Shown: positions 1-9,572, counted from the first letter of the stretch. The stretch: DNA of 64,000 nucleotides from GCA-2683825 sp965662355 (GCA_965662355.1 CBFIHP010000023.1:13484-77483); one strand, 5' to 3'. The notes: generated by a model from the letters alone, not told the origin. A program made the numbers and translations.

Positions 1-1
1 C

Positions 2-2182
2 GATCGCGCAGAGCGCGCCGGCGCGACGCGCCTTTGTCTCGCCCTGCTCGCTTTCGTGCTGGCGCTGCTCTCGCATCCGGCGCTTGCCGCGTTCGCGCTC
101 GTGCCCTTGTTGCTTGCGCCCGACACGAGTGCGGAGAACGAGAGCTCTCCGCGACCTGGCGAGCGCTTTTCGTTTCTCTTCCTGGGTTTGATCGCAGCGG
201 TCGCGGCGATCGTGATCGCTCCCGCTTCCGGGCTCTCGATGGGGGAGCGCATCCTGGGCAATATCGCGGGGATCGGCCTTGCGGTGCGGAACGCGGTGGC
301 ACCGTTTTGGTTGTCGTACTTCTATCCCCATCCGGCGCTGGTCGGCGGATCGCTCTTCGGCCTGGGGAGTCTGGCCGGGTTTTCGTTGCTCTTGCTCGTC
401 ACCGGACTGGCCTTCACGCGTCGTTCCCAGGCGAAAGCCGTTTTCTGCGCCTGGGCCTGGTTCTGCATCTTCCTCGTCTCCGCGCCCCTCTTGATTCCCA
501 AAGGGGATGCCCTGCTGGTTGATCGTGCGCTCTATGTAGCTCTGCCGGGATGGACCATGGCCCTGGCCGCCTTCTTCTTCGGTGCCGGTTCCCACGCGCA
601 ACGGCCGTCACGACAGGCCATCGGAGCAATCCTTGCCGTGGCCCTCGCTTCGCTCTTTGGGTACACGACGTGGGAGTCGATCGGAGATTGGCGCAACGAC
701 ATCACCATCAACGCACGGGCGGTCGAGGTCACGGATCGCAACGACACAGCGCATCTGCGTTTGGCGACGACCTTCAACCATCGCGGTGCCACTTCGATGG
801 CACGCACCCAGCTCAAAGAGGCGTTGGCCATCCGCGAGACCCCCGCGGCGATTCTTCTGCAGGGCCGACTCGAAAGAGCTTCGAGCGGAATGGGAGAGAG
901 CCTGGAGCGCCTCGAAAAGGCGGTCGAGGCCGCGCCCGGCGACGCGCAAGCGCTTGTCGAGCTGGGGCGTGCACACATCAACGAGGGCAAGCTGGAAGAG
1001 GCCCTCGCCGTGTTCGATCGGGCCATTGCGGAGGGTGAGACCGGGTACCGCGCCGACGATGGTCGCGGCGCCGCACTCATTGGATTGCAACGCATCCCCG
1101 AGGCGATCCGAGCCTATCAGCAATCCTTGAAGAAGAATCCGCGCGGGCTGGAAGCCCGTCTGAACCTGGCGCCGATTCTGTTTGCCGAAGGGCAGCGTTT
1201 GGGCAATCAGGCTTTCGTCGAGCAGGCGGAATTGCTTCTCACGAAAGCGATCGAGTACTACCCCGAGGACCCCCAGGCGCGTACACGGCTGGCCCTCCTT
1301 GCGCAAAACAAGGGACAGACGGACGTGGCGGAGAGGTATCTGCGCGAGGTCATCGAGCTGAACCCGAATGATTTTGGCGCGCAGTTCACCCTCGGTGACA
1401 TCCTGGTGCAGGCGGGGCGTTTTCAGGAAGCCCTCCAGCCCATCAATGAAGGCCTGCGTGTCGCACCCCAGCTGGGCCATGGATATGTGCTCTTCGGAGA
1501 TGCCTATGCTGGGGCGGGGGATGCCGTGCGTGCCATCAACTCCTACGGAGTCGCTCTGAAGAACGGTGCGCCGCCGCTGGACGTCTACATCAAGATTGCC
1601 CAGCAGTACGAGAAGAGCGCCGACTGGGGGCAAGCCGAGCAGGCGTATCGCAAAGGGCTCGAGGTCCAGGCGGATTCCTTCGAAGCGCGCTACAACCTGG
1701 GGCAGATGCTCTCGAGGCAGAATCGAATTCCGGAAGCGATCGTCGAGTTTCAGGCGGTGCTGGCTTCGTCGCCGACAGTGCATCTGACCCACTGCAATCT
1801 CGGAGATCTCTACGAGCGCGAAGGCGATCTGAAGATGGCTGTTGAGCACTACCGAAGTGGAGTGAAGGCCGAGAACCCACCGCCGGACATCGCCGATCGT
1901 CTGGCCTGGATCCTGTCCACCAACAACGATGCGACCCTCCGCGACGGGCAAGAGGCCTTGCGTTTGGCTCAGTACGGCGTGCGTGCGACGAAAGGAGCCC
2001 ATGCCCCGCTCGTCGAGAGCCTGGCTGCTGCGTTGGCCGAAACGGGGGACTATGCGGGTGCTCTGCGGGCTCAGGAACGGGCCATCGCCGCCTACGCAGC
2101 TCAGGTCCCCGAAGCTGCGCGTGCGCGTCTCGAAACGTATCGGAGTCAGTCGCCGCATCGCCAGCAAAGAGGTCGGCTATGA
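2..2182 (+). CDS. Multispanning membrane protein with C-terminal TPR array (GT-C/TMTC-like), 5' partial
   Basis: The reading frame is open to the left edge, so the N-terminus is missing; the first internal start is a GTG at 56. The visible first 230 residues hold about six hydrophobic segments, including one with the motif FWLSYFYPHP, which resembles the conserved loop of bacterial membrane proteins that join a GT-C glycosyltransferase-like core to TPRs. From about residue 235 to the end a run of roughly a dozen TPR units can be read (for example around EAPGDAQALVELGRAHINEG). By analogy with TMTC-type proteins it may glycosylate exported proteins or scaffold an envelope complex, but no catalytic residues can be assigned. 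Its stop overlaps the start of the sulfatase gene by ATGA, so the two are probably co-translated. Confidence 0.75.
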   Translation, partial: DRAERAGATRLCLALLAFVLALLSHPALAAFALVPLLLAPDTSAENESSPRPGERFSFLFLGLIAAVAAIVIAPASGLSMGERILGNIAGIGLAVRNAVAPFWLSYFYPHPALVGGSLFGLGSLAGFSLLLLVTGLAFTRRSQAKAVFCAWAWFCIFLVSAPLLIPKGDALLVDRALYVALPGWTMALAAFFFGAGSHAQRPSRQAIGAILAVALASLFGYTTWESIGDWRNDITINARAVEVTDRNDTAHLRLATTFNHRGATSMARTQLKEALAIRETPAAILLQGRLERASSGMGESLERLEKAVEAAPGDAQALVELGRAHINEGKLEEALAVFDRAIAEGETGYRADDGRGAALIGLQRIPEAIRAYQQSLKKNPRGLEARLNLAPILFAEGQRLGNQAFVEQAELLLTKAIEYYPEDPQARTRLALLAQNKGQTDVAERYLREVIELNPNDFGAQFTLGDILVQAGRFQEALQPINEGLRVAPQLGHGYVLFGDAYAGAGDAVRAINSYGVALKNGAPPLDVYIKIAQQYEKSADWGQAEQAYRKGLEVQADSFEARYNLGQMLSRQNRIPEAIVEFQAVLASSPTVHLTHCNLGDLYEREGDLKMAVEHYRSGVKAENPPPDIADRLAWILSTNNDATLRDGQEALRLAQYGVRATKGAHAPLVESLAAALAETGDYAGALRAQERAIAAYAAQVPEAARARLETYRSQSPHRQQRGRL

Positions 2183-3600
2183 GTGTCCGCATGCTGCGCA
2201 TGCCTCTGGCCATAGGGCTAGGCTGCCTGGTCGGCCTGACAGCCGGATGTGGTTCGCCCGAGGGGCCGAACGTGATCCTGATCACACTCGATACCACGCG
2301 TTACGACCACTTGAGTTGCTACGACTACGAGCGGAAAACGAGTCCCAACATCGATGCCCTCGCCGCGGAATCGGCGGTCTTCGAGCATGCGTATGCGGTG
2401 TCCAGCTGGACCTTGCCGACCCACGCCTCGATCTTCACGGGGCGCTATCCGAAGTCCCACGGGGCACGCTACGACCCCGGGGGATCGGTGAAAGTGGCTC
2501 CGGCTGTGCACCAGGGGGATGGGGTTGCTTCTCCCGACAAGGAGGTCAGTGTGCGCATGCTCGCGCCGACGACGGGGACCCTGGCTCTGCACCTCAAGAG
2601 GCGCGGCTACCAGAACTTCGGCGCGGTCGCCGGCCCCTGGATGAAGGGCATCTTCGGATTGAATTTGGGCTTCGATCAATACGACGAGAGCGACATCCAT
2701 GCGCTCTACGGTCGCGCCGGCGAGTCGGTTTCGGAGGCCGCCCTCGGTTTCCTTGAGAACAAGAAGCCCGGCCCGTTTCTCTTGTTCCTCAACTACTACG
2801 ACGCTCACCAACCCTGGGGCGCACCCGGGGACGCGCGCTTTCACTTCGTGGACAAGAAAGCCGTGGACAGTATCGAGAAGATGTCCGACACCGCGATCGA
2901 TACGCTGGTCAAGGACATCAGGCGCAGCGCCGATCACGAACTCCTGGTCGGTCTCTACGACGGTGAGATTCGCTATATGGATGCTCAGGTCGGCCGGGTC
3001 TTCGACGACCTGAAACGGCGTGGTCTCTGGGAAGAATCATGGGTCATCGTCACCGCCGACCACGGCGAGATGCTGGGTGAGAAAGGCGTCTACAACCATG
3101 GCGTGGATTCCCTCAGCGAGGGGGAGATTCACATTCCACTGATCATCAAGCCACCGAAGAGCGGCTCGAAGACCGGGATCAGCGTGGGACGTCGCGCGGA
3201 CTTTGTGCAGCAGGTCGATCTGCTCCCCCTGCTCTTGAGCGAGCTCGGCATCGACATCCCGCGCGACGTGCATGGCGTGCTCCCCGGGCGACGCAAGAAG
3301 CCCATCGTCGCCGAGCTCCGGCCCTCCAATGCGACGCAAGGGCTCTTGCAGGCCATCGTTCACGACAAGGACAAGCTGCTCTGGCGCGAACGCGGTGTCG
3401 AGCTCTACGACATCGTCCTCGATCCCAGCGAGCTCGTGAACCTGCAGGATCAACGGCCCGAAGACGCCGAGCTTCTCGCGCGACGCCTCAAGAAGATTCT
3501 GGCGGACTACCCGGAACCCCTGGCCTCCGAGCTCGGGCCAGACGTCGACGAGGAAACCCTGGAGGCCCTACGTGGCCTGGGCTACGTGGGGGACGACTAG
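2179..3600 (+). CDS. Sulfatase-fold (alkaline phosphatase superfamily) lipoprotein lacking the formylglycine motif
   Basis: This 473-residue protein begins with a lipoprotein signal (lipobox ending at Cys24). It shows the superfamily metal motif around Asp38 (ILITLDTTRYDH) and a second metal site ADHGEMLGEKGVYNHG near residue 294, so the fold call is firm. At the place of the sulfatase CxPxR motif it reads T78-L-P-T-H82: Cys/Ser is replaced by Thr and Arg by His. A formylglycine-dependent arylsulfatase is therefore unlikely; Thr is the nucleophile in related phospho- and phosphoglycerol transferases of the superfamily. The substrate is unknown. It starts inside the stop codon of the TPR membrane protein, so both may act on the same envelope glycan or lipid. 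It ends 13 bp from the convergent nadA. Confidence 0.85.
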   Translation: MSVRMLRMPLAIGLGCLVGLTAGCGSPEGPNVILITLDTTRYDHLSCYDYERKTSPNIDALAAESAVFEHAYAVSSWTLPTHASIFTGRYPKSHGARYDPGGSVKVAPAVHQGDGVASPDKEVSVRMLAPTTGTLALHLKRRGYQNFGAVAGPWMKGIFGLNLGFDQYDESDIHALYGRAGESVSEAALGFLENKKPGPFLLFLNYYDAHQPWGAPGDARFHFVDKKAVDSIEKMSDTAIDTLVKDIRRSADHELLVGLYDGEIRYMDAQVGRVFDDLKRRGLWEESWVIVTADHGEMLGEKGVYNHGVDSLSEGEIHIPLIIKPPKSGSKTGISVGRRADFVQQVDLLPLLLSELGIDIPRDVHGVLPGRRKKPIVAELRPSNATQGLLQAIVHDKDKLLWRERGVELYDIVLDPSELVNLQDQRPEDAELLARRLKKILADYPEPLASELGPDVDEETLEALRGLGYVGDD

Positions 3601-3613
3601 CGCTGCGTTTGGC

Positions 3614-4909
3614 CTAGTCGCGCGCGGCCTCGACGATTGCGATCATTCGCTCCATCGAGACCCGGGCCTCGTCCACGAGTTCGGCGCGTTCCATTTCGCT
3701 CAATCGGTCCCGGCCGAGCGAGATCTCGTCGATGACGTCGCCGGCGAAGACCCGGTTCTTGTCCGGAGCCGTTCCCCTGCGGAGCAGGTCCAGCATGCCG
3801 GCCAGGTGGGGGGGGTCGTTGCGGCTCATGGTGGCGCAGCCGCAGCCCGACTGGGCGAAGAAGGGAACGTCCGCCAGGTGCTTCACCTCGATGCCGCGCC
3901 GGGCGCCCAGGAGCTGTGCGTTGCGTACGAAGTGCCCCTCGGTTCCGATGGCCAGCTTCGAGCCCCTCGGAGCCTTTTCGACCCGGTTCCACAGATAGCT
4001 CGTACTGCCAGCTCCATCCGCGGCGAGGACCACTTCCAGCGGAGACTCCGGGTGGATCAATACCTGCCAGTCGCGCTCGTGAAAGTACTCCACCATCTCC
4101 TTGGTGAAGATCGTGTGCACGCCGCAATACGACCCCCAGAGAAAGAGCTCCGCCTGATCGAGAGCATCGAGACCGCCCTCGGCGTCCTCGATGCGAATGC
4201 CACCGCGTGGTTCCGGCAAGACGACCCGGCGCTCGGGGTCGAGACCGAGCTTGTGTGCCGTGTTCTCCCCGAGGTGGCGATCCGGCACGAACAGCACGCG
4301 CTTTTTTTGCTCCATGGCCCACTCGAGAACGAGGTGTGCATTGGAGCTGGTGCAGACCGCGCCACCGGTCCGGCCGGCGAGGGCCTTCAAGCGCCCGGAG
4401 GTGTTCATGTAGGCCACGACACAGATCTCGTCGCCGTAGCGTTCGTGCAGCTGGTCGTAGACGGGCAGGACCATGTGATCCTTGGCCAACAGCTCCATCG
4501 TGCAGCCGGCCTTGGGGTTCGTGATCCACACCTGCTGGTCGTCGCGAGCGAGGATAGCAATCGCCTCGGCCATGAAGTGCACGGCGGACTCGACGATGAC
4601 GCGCTTGTCGAGGTTTTCGCGAGCCTGTAGAGCCAGTTGATAGCTGTCCGCTACGGCCCCGCCGTAGCGTTCGACGAGCTTGACGATCTCACCGCCCATG
4701 TAGAAATGGGCCAGCAGCAAGAGCTCGTCACCGAAGTGCTCCTGGGCCGGTTTGACGTACCCGTCCAACCACCGAAAGACCGTTTCGGCCTTGCGGTCGG
4801 GGAGGGCGAGGTATTCCTCGGCGTAGGGCTGGAACTCGTCCTGATACCAGTCCAGCGGAAGGTCCGTCTGGCAGATCGGAACGTCCGCATGAAGCTCGAA
4901 ACGCGCCAT
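3614..4909 (-). CDS. nadA: Quinolinate synthase NadA
   Basis: Condenses iminoaspartate with dihydroxyacetone phosphate to quinolinate in de novo NAD synthesis. The 431-residue protein has the expected pseudo-threefold layout and three cysteine sites for the 4Fe-4S cluster: PKAGC136, GSYC262GVH and SGC356GC358. The family AHYY motif appears as AHFY near residue 67. It is longer than the roughly 350-residue E. coli enzyme, mainly from an N-terminal extension. It lies 4 bp downstream of pruA on the same strand, so the two are probably cotranscribed. No nadB or nadC is visible in the window. Confidence 0.95.
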   Translation of the reverse strand: MARFELHADVPICQTDLPLDWYQDEFQPYAEEYLALPDRKAETVFRWLDGYVKPAQEHFGDELLLLAHFYMGGEIVKLVERYGGAVADSYQLALQARENLDKRVIVESAVHFMAEAIAILARDDQQVWITNPKAGCTMELLAKDHMVLPVYDQLHERYGDEICVVAYMNTSGRLKALAGRTGGAVCTSSNAHLVLEWAMEQKKRVLFVPDRHLGENTAHKLGLDPERRVVLPEPRGGIRIEDAEGGLDALDQAELFLWGSYCGVHTIFTKEMVEYFHERDWQVLIHPESPLEVVLAADGAGSTSYLWNRVEKAPRGSKLAIGTEGHFVRNAQLLGARRGIEVKHLADVPFFAQSGCGCATMSRNDPPHLAGMLDLLRRGTAPDKNRVFAGDVIDEISLGRDRLSEMERAELVDEARVSMERMIAIVEAARD

Positions 4910-4913
4910 GGAA

Positions 4914-6551
4914 TCAGCCGAGGAACGGGTAGCGCCAGTCGGTCGGCGGAACGAACGTCTCCTTGATAGTGCGTGGCGAAACCCAGCGGAGCAGGTTCAG
5001 CACCGAGCCTGCCTTGTCGTTGGTTCCCGATGCGCGCGATCCGCCGAAGGGTTGCTGTCCGACGACGGCGCCCGTGGGCTTGTCGTTGATGTAGAAGTTG
5101 CCGGCCGCGAAGCGCAACTTGTCGGAGGCGTGTTCGACGGCAGCGCGATCGCGCGCGAAGATCGCGCCGGTCAGGGCATAGTCGGAACCGTTCGCGCACA
5201 GCTCGAGCGCGGCGTCGATCTTGTCGTTCGAGCTGTCGTCGTAGACGTGCACGGTCAGAACGGGACCGAAGAGTTCGGTGCGCATCGTGTCGTAGTTCGG
5301 ATCGATGGCCTGAATCACGGTCGGCTGGACGAACCAACCGGTCGAATCGTCGCATTCGCCGCCGAGGATGACCTCGGCCTTGCCGCCGGACGCTCGTGCA
5401 GCATCGATGGCATCCTTCTGCTTGCGATACGACGAGCTGTCGATGACGGCGCCCACGAAGTTCGAGAAGTCACAGACGTCACCCATGCGCACCTCCGCGA
5501 GCTGGGCAGCGAGTCCGTCGCGCACTTCGTTCCACAGACTCTGCGGCAGGTAGGCACGGCTTGCGGCCGAGCACTTCTGTCCCTGGTATTCGAAGGCCCC
5601 GCGCAGGAGCGCGATGACGAGGGCTTCCGCATCCGCGCTGGGGTGAGCGAATACAAAATCCTTGCCGCCGGTCTCGCCAACCAGGCGCGGGTACTGCCCG
5701 TACTTTTGAATGTTCGCGCCGACGTTCTTCCAGATGCCCTGGAACACCTCGGTCGAACCGGTGAAGTGCACACCGCCCAGGCGCGGGTCACCGATGGCCG
5801 GATCGCCGATCTGTCCTCCGGAGCCGGGAACGAAGTTGATCACGCCCTTCGGAAGTCCGGCTTCCTCGAGCAACTTCATGAGGTAGTAGTTCGAGAGCAC
5901 CGAGGTGGAGGCCGGTTTCCAGAGGGAGGTGTTCCCGAGGAAGGCCGGTGCCGAAGGCAGGTTGCCCGCGATGGAGGTGAAGTTGAACGGAGTGACGGAG
6001 AAGACATATCCGTCCAGCGGGCGATGCTCGAGTCGGTTCCAGCAACCGGGCGACGACTCTGGCTGCTCGGAGTAGAGCTTCTGGACGTAGTGGGCGTTGT
6101 AGCGCCAGAAGTCGATCAACTCACAGGCGGCGTCGATCTCCGCCTGGTGGACGGTCTTGGATTGGCCGAGCATTGTCGAGGCGTTGATGCGGTCGCGCCA
6201 GGTAGTCGCGAGCAGCTCGGCCGCTTTCAGGAAGATGCCGGCGCGCAACTCCCAGGACATGCGCTCCCATTCGGCCTTCGCGGCGGTCGCGGCGTCGATC
6301 GCCTGGGCCACTTCGGCGGCTCCACCCTTGTGAAAGACGCCGAGACGGTGATTTTTGTCGTGGGGCATCACCATGTCCTGGGTGTTGCCCGTGCGGACCT
6401 CCTCACCTCCGATGATCAGGGGAACCTCGACCTCTTCCGCGGCCTGGCGCGCCAGCTCTGTCTGGATGGCGGTGCGCTCGGGGCTATCCGGAGCGTAGTT
6501 CTTGACGGGTTCGTTGGTGGGGAGGGGGGTCTGGAAGATGCCGTGGGTCAT
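4914..6551 (-). CDS. pruA: 1-pyrroline-5-carboxylate (glutamate semialdehyde) dehydrogenase
   Basis: Oxidises L-glutamate-gamma-semialdehyde to glutamate with NAD+, the second step of proline breakdown. At 545 residues it matches the stand-alone, ALDH4-type family rather than a PutA fusion. The catalytic base Glu293 (LVGETGGKD) and nucleophile Cys327 (EYQGQKCSAASR) are both present, as are the VTPFNF cofactor motif and the C-terminal GGSRASGTND motif typical of P5C dehydrogenases. A proline dehydrogenase gene is not seen nearby. It is the first gene of a minus-strand pair with nadA; its start at 6551 faces the divergent eboA across about 180 bp. Confidence 0.95.
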   Translation of the reverse strand: MTHGIFQTPLPTNEPVKNYAPDSPERTAIQTELARQAAEEVEVPLIIGGEEVRTGNTQDMVMPHDKNHRLGVFHKGGAAEVAQAIDAATAAKAEWERMSWELRAGIFLKAAELLATTWRDRINASTMLGQSKTVHQAEIDAACELIDFWRYNAHYVQKLYSEQPESSPGCWNRLEHRPLDGYVFSVTPFNFTSIAGNLPSAPAFLGNTSLWKPASTSVLSNYYLMKLLEEAGLPKGVINFVPGSGGQIGDPAIGDPRLGGVHFTGSTEVFQGIWKNVGANIQKYGQYPRLVGETGGKDFVFAHPSADAEALVIALLRGAFEYQGQKCSAASRAYLPQSLWNEVRDGLAAQLAEVRMGDVCDFSNFVGAVIDSSSYRKQKDAIDAARASGGKAEVILGGECDDSTGWFVQPTVIQAIDPNYDTMRTELFGPVLTVHVYDDSSNDKIDAALELCANGSDYALTGAIFARDRAAVEHASDKLRFAAGNFYINDKPTGAVVGQQPFGGSRASGTNDKAGSVLNLLRWVSPRTIKETFVPPTDWRYPFLG

Positions 6552-6732
6552 TCTCGGGGGTCTCGAAAAGGGGCTCTCGGGGAGAGATCGCGCCGACCTG
6601 GGTCGGGGGGGTGCCCGGATGTGGATCAGCTCGATATCCTATCCGCCCGAGCTGGCTGGACGCAGCGGGAGAGCTGCCGCAGAATTCGTCCTTTCCGAAA
6701 GTTGTTGCCCGAACCCTGGCTGTCCGCTCCGC

Positions 6733-7623
6733 ATGTCCCCCTTCCTCTTCCTGCGCCAACTCCTCGAGGCGCGTCTCGATCGTGCCACGAGCAAGTGGCT
6801 CAAGGCCGCTTCGAGTGAAATCGGAGATCAGGTCACCGACAACCGCTTCTGTGCGCTCCTGTCGATGGCCTCTCGTCATGCCAGGCGCCAGCAGCTCGAG
6901 CTGACGCAGAAGGAGCGCGCGCAGGCTGGCAAGGTCATCGAAGGCTGGAACCCGGAACGCTGGAGCCTGCTCGACGCCATGCGCGTTGCCCTCGTGCTCT
7001 CCCGTCCCGACCTGGGGCAGGAAGCCGGCTCGATCGCGATCGAGGAGGCTTTCAAGTATGCGGACGAGGGCGAGCTATGCGCGCTCTACCGCAGCCTGGT
7101 TCTCCTGCCCGAACCGGAGCGTTTCGTGTGGCGGGCTGGCGAGGGGTGTCGCAGCAACATGCGTACGGTCTTCGAGGCCGCGTCCCTCGACACCCCGTAC
7201 CCCGCGCGCTTCTTCGACGAGCTGGCCTGGAATCAGGCGGTCGTCAAGTGCCTCTTCATCGAGGCCCCTCTGTGGCGCATGTGGGGGCTCGATCAACGCC
7301 TCTCCCCGGAGCTGGCGCGCATGGCCCTGGACCTGGCGGACGAGCGCCGCAGCGCGGGCCGGCCCGTGCAGCACGAGCTCTGGTTGTGCCTGGGGACCCA
7401 CGCTGGCCAGCGGGCCATCGATGCGCTCACCGTCGAATTTGCAGCGACGAACACGAACCACCTGGGCCGCCAGGCCGCGGCCTATGGCCTGGCACGGGCA
7501 GCCGCAACGAAACTGCTCGACGATGCTTTGAAGCAGGAGACCGACGAGGGCGTTCGCAAGGCCCTCGAGGATGCCCTGGCAGGCAACCACGCGAGCTCCG
7601 TCTTCGGAAACCTGAACACCTGA
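6733..7623 (+). CDS. eboA: EboA-domain protein
   Basis: A 296-residue, mostly helical soluble protein. The pattern (LDRATSKWLKAA near the start, then WNPERWSLLDAMRVALVL around residue 80) resembles the EboA family of the ebo cluster known from cyanobacteria, Bacteroidota and eustigmatophyte algae. No catalytic motif is known for it. The ATG at 6733 is preferred over upstream in-frame starts because those would run into the divergent pruA. It ends 11 bp before the eboB-like gene, and that pairing is the main support for the name. In cyanobacteria the ebo genes help move a scytonemin precursor to the periplasm; the role here is unknown. Confidence 0.7.
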   Translation: MSPFLFLRQLLEARLDRATSKWLKAASSEIGDQVTDNRFCALLSMASRHARRQQLELTQKERAQAGKVIEGWNPERWSLLDAMRVALVLSRPDLGQEAGSIAIEEAFKYADEGELCALYRSLVLLPEPERFVWRAGEGCRSNMRTVFEAASLDTPYPARFFDELAWNQAVVKCLFIEAPLWRMWGLDQRLSPELARMALDLADERRSAGRPVQHELWLCLGTHAGQRAIDALTVEFAATNTNHLGRQAAAYGLARAAATKLLDDALKQETDEGVRKALEDALAGNHASSVFGNLNT

Positions 7624-7634
7624 GGAACCCACCG

Positions 7635-8531
7635 ATGCGTTTCTTCGATCCCCACATCCACGTGACCAGTCGCACGACCGATGACCTTCAGAACATGGCC
7701 GACGCGGGCATACGCGCGATCGTCGAGCCGGCCTTCTGGATCGGTCAACCGCGCACGAGCGTCGGTTCCTTCGTCGACTACTTCTCGAGCTTGATCGGTT
7801 GGGAGCGTTTCCGCGCCGCGCAGTTCGGCATCGCCCACTATTGCGCCATCGGATTGAACTCCAAAGAAGCGAACAACGAGGGCCTGGCCCGTGAAGTGCT
7901 CGAGCTCGTTCCCCGCTTCGCCTTGAAGGAAGGCGTCGTGGCGATCGGAGAGATTGGCTTCGACGAAATCACCGCTGCCGAAGAACGCGCCTATTGCGAG
8001 CAGGTGGAATTCGCCAAGAAGAACGACATGGTCGTGATGGTGCATTCGCCGCACCGCGACAAGAAGCGCGGCATCATTCGCTCGCTCGAAATCGCCAAGG
8101 ACATGGGCTTGTCGATGAAGAAGCTCGTCATCGACCACAACAACGAGGAGACGGTCGAACCCACCCTGGACGCAGGCGCCTGGGCAGCCTTCACGATCTA
8201 TCCCCACACGAAGATGGGCTCCGAGCGCATGGTCGAGATCGTCAAGCGCTATGGCCACGAGCGCATCATCGTCGACAGTTCCGCGGACTGGGGTGTCAGC
8301 GACCCCCTCTCCGTACCCAAGACGGCAAGACTCATGCTCGAGCGCGGTATCGACGCCGCCTCCGTCGAAAAAACCACCTGGCAAAACGCCCTGGACGCCT
8401 ATGGGCAGTCTGGCCAGATCGACGCTGCCGCTCTTCTCGAAAAGCCCTCGATCGATCAGACCCAGCTCTTTGCAGACAACTCGGTCCTACGCGGCCAGGA
8501 GCCCCGCGTGGAATCCTCCGTTCCGAACTAG
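7635..8531 (+). CDS. eboB: EboB-type TatD-family metal-dependent hydrolase
   Basis: A 298-residue TIM-barrel hydrolase. The metal site begins with the DPHIHV motif near residue 6; further conserved segments are EPAFWIGQPRTSVGSF, GIGEIGFDEITAAEE, MVHSPHRDKKRG and IVDSSADWGVSDPLSVPKTA. This set closely fits EboB of ebo clusters rather than the DNase-type TatD proteins. The start is the ATG at 7635, next to eboA. The other ebo genes (UbiA-like prenyltransferase, dehydroquinate-synthase-like protein, xylose-isomerase-like barrel, pyrophosphatase) are not found next to it. The substrate is unknown. Confidence 0.8.
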   Translation: MRFFDPHIHVTSRTTDDLQNMADAGIRAIVEPAFWIGQPRTSVGSFVDYFSSLIGWERFRAAQFGIAHYCAIGLNSKEANNEGLAREVLELVPRFALKEGVVAIGEIGFDEITAAEERAYCEQVEFAKKNDMVVMVHSPHRDKKRGIIRSLEIAKDMGLSMKKLVIDHNNEETVEPTLDAGAWAAFTIYPHTKMGSERMVEIVKRYGHERIIVDSSADWGVSDPLSVPKTARLMLERGIDAASVEKTTWQNALDAYGQSGQIDAAALLEKPSIDQTQLFADNSVLRGQEPRVESSVPN

Positions 8532-8591
8532 CCGAGGCGGGCGCGGTCGGGGAACGCGGTGGGGCGAGCCTTCTCCGAAAGAAACCAATCC

Positions 8592-9536
8592 TTAGAGCGG
8601 ACTACGAATCGCATCGCTCTGCGAGCGGATCCGCAGCAGATGTGCCGCGTTCTCTCCCAGCACCTTCGCCTTCTCGCTGGAGTCGAGCCCGCAGGCACCA
8701 AGGGCCTCTCGTTGGGCCAAGAGGATGTCATGGCGCCACCCGCGCGGGAAGACGCAGGAGTCGGTGCCGAAGAGGATGCGATCCGCTCCAAAGACGCCCA
8801 GGGCGCGTTCGAAGATGTCCGCTATCTGGAGCTTGGTCGGCTGCGTTGCTCGCCAGCTGTTCGAAGAGCTGGTGTCCACGTAGACATTCTCGCACTGCGC
8901 ACCCGCGATCAGGGTCTCGCGGAAGAAGCCGGCGCCGAAGTGCGGGATGACGAAGGACACGTCCGCATGTTTGTCGGCGACGGAAATGAGCTGCAGGGGG
9001 TTGGCCAGGTTCAGGTCGTAGTTGCGTTCCAGCCCGAAACGATCGCGTAGGGGAACCTTCAACATGCCGCAGTGAACCACCGCAGTTGCGCGGTGATTGT
9101 TCAGGATACGGAAGACGCGGTCGGCCTCGGGTCCATCGATGGCATATCTGTGCATGGCCGGAAACATCACCGCCCCGCGGAAGCCCCGGGAGCCGAGGAG
9201 CTCGTCGAGTTTCTCGGAGCAATCGGCCTTCGTCGGATCGATGACGGTGAAGGGAATCAAGCGGCCCTCGGACCGTTCCGCCGCCTCGGCAACCACCGAG
9301 ATTTCCTCCGGGACACTGGCGAAGCTGACCGCATGCGAGACGCCGTGGCGGTCCATCTCGCGCAGCCACTTCTGCAAGTGTTCGTCATTGTCCTGGGATG
9401 GAATTTCGATTCCCGCGGCGCTTGCAACGCGCTTCACAGCGCTCTCGGGATCGTCCGAAAAGGCTGAAGCCCTGGCCAGAGCGTTGAAGAAGCTCTTCGA
9501 GAAGAAGTGGGTGTGGAAATCGATCAGTGAGGCCAT
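8592..9536 (-). CDS. Amidohydrolase-2-family TIM-barrel hydrolase
   Basis: A 314-residue protein with the metal-binding motif DFHTHFF at residues 6-12, a central VVHCGM, a conserved VIPHFGAGFF and a C-terminal FGTDSCVFP, as expected for the amidohydrolase-2 (ACMSD-like) family that decarboxylates or hydrolyses aromatic or lactone substrates. The exact substrate cannot be told. It faces eboB tail to tail across 60 bp, so both neighbours are metal-dependent TIM-barrel hydrolases, but on opposite strands. A strong terminator just upstream separates it from the pseudopilin gene, so it needs its own promoter within about 40 bp. Confidence 0.8.
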   Translation of the reverse strand: MASLIDFHTHFFSKSFFNALARASAFSDDPESAVKRVASAAGIEIPSQDNDEHLQKWLREMDRHGVSHAVSFASVPEEISVVAEAAERSEGRLIPFTVIDPTKADCSEKLDELLGSRGFRGAVMFPAMHRYAIDGPEADRVFRILNNHRATAVVHCGMLKVPLRDRFGLERNYDLNLANPLQLISVADKHADVSFVIPHFGAGFFRETLIAGAQCENVYVDTSSSNSWRATQPTKLQIADIFERALGVFGADRILFGTDSCVFPRGWRHDILLAQREALGACGLDSSEKAKVLGENAAHLLRIRSQSDAIRSPL

Positions 9537-9572
9537 GGCGTTAGATTAGATGTCACTGCGACCGCGGACACG

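Noticed and set aside
608..2167. Long minus-strand open frame opposite the first TPR gene
   Set aside because: No family features; it is the antisense of a GC-rich coding gene whose plus frame has clear TPR units.
4908..6818. 636-codon plus-strand frame across pruA
   Set aside because: Antisense shadow of pruA, which carries all catalytic residues on the minus strand.
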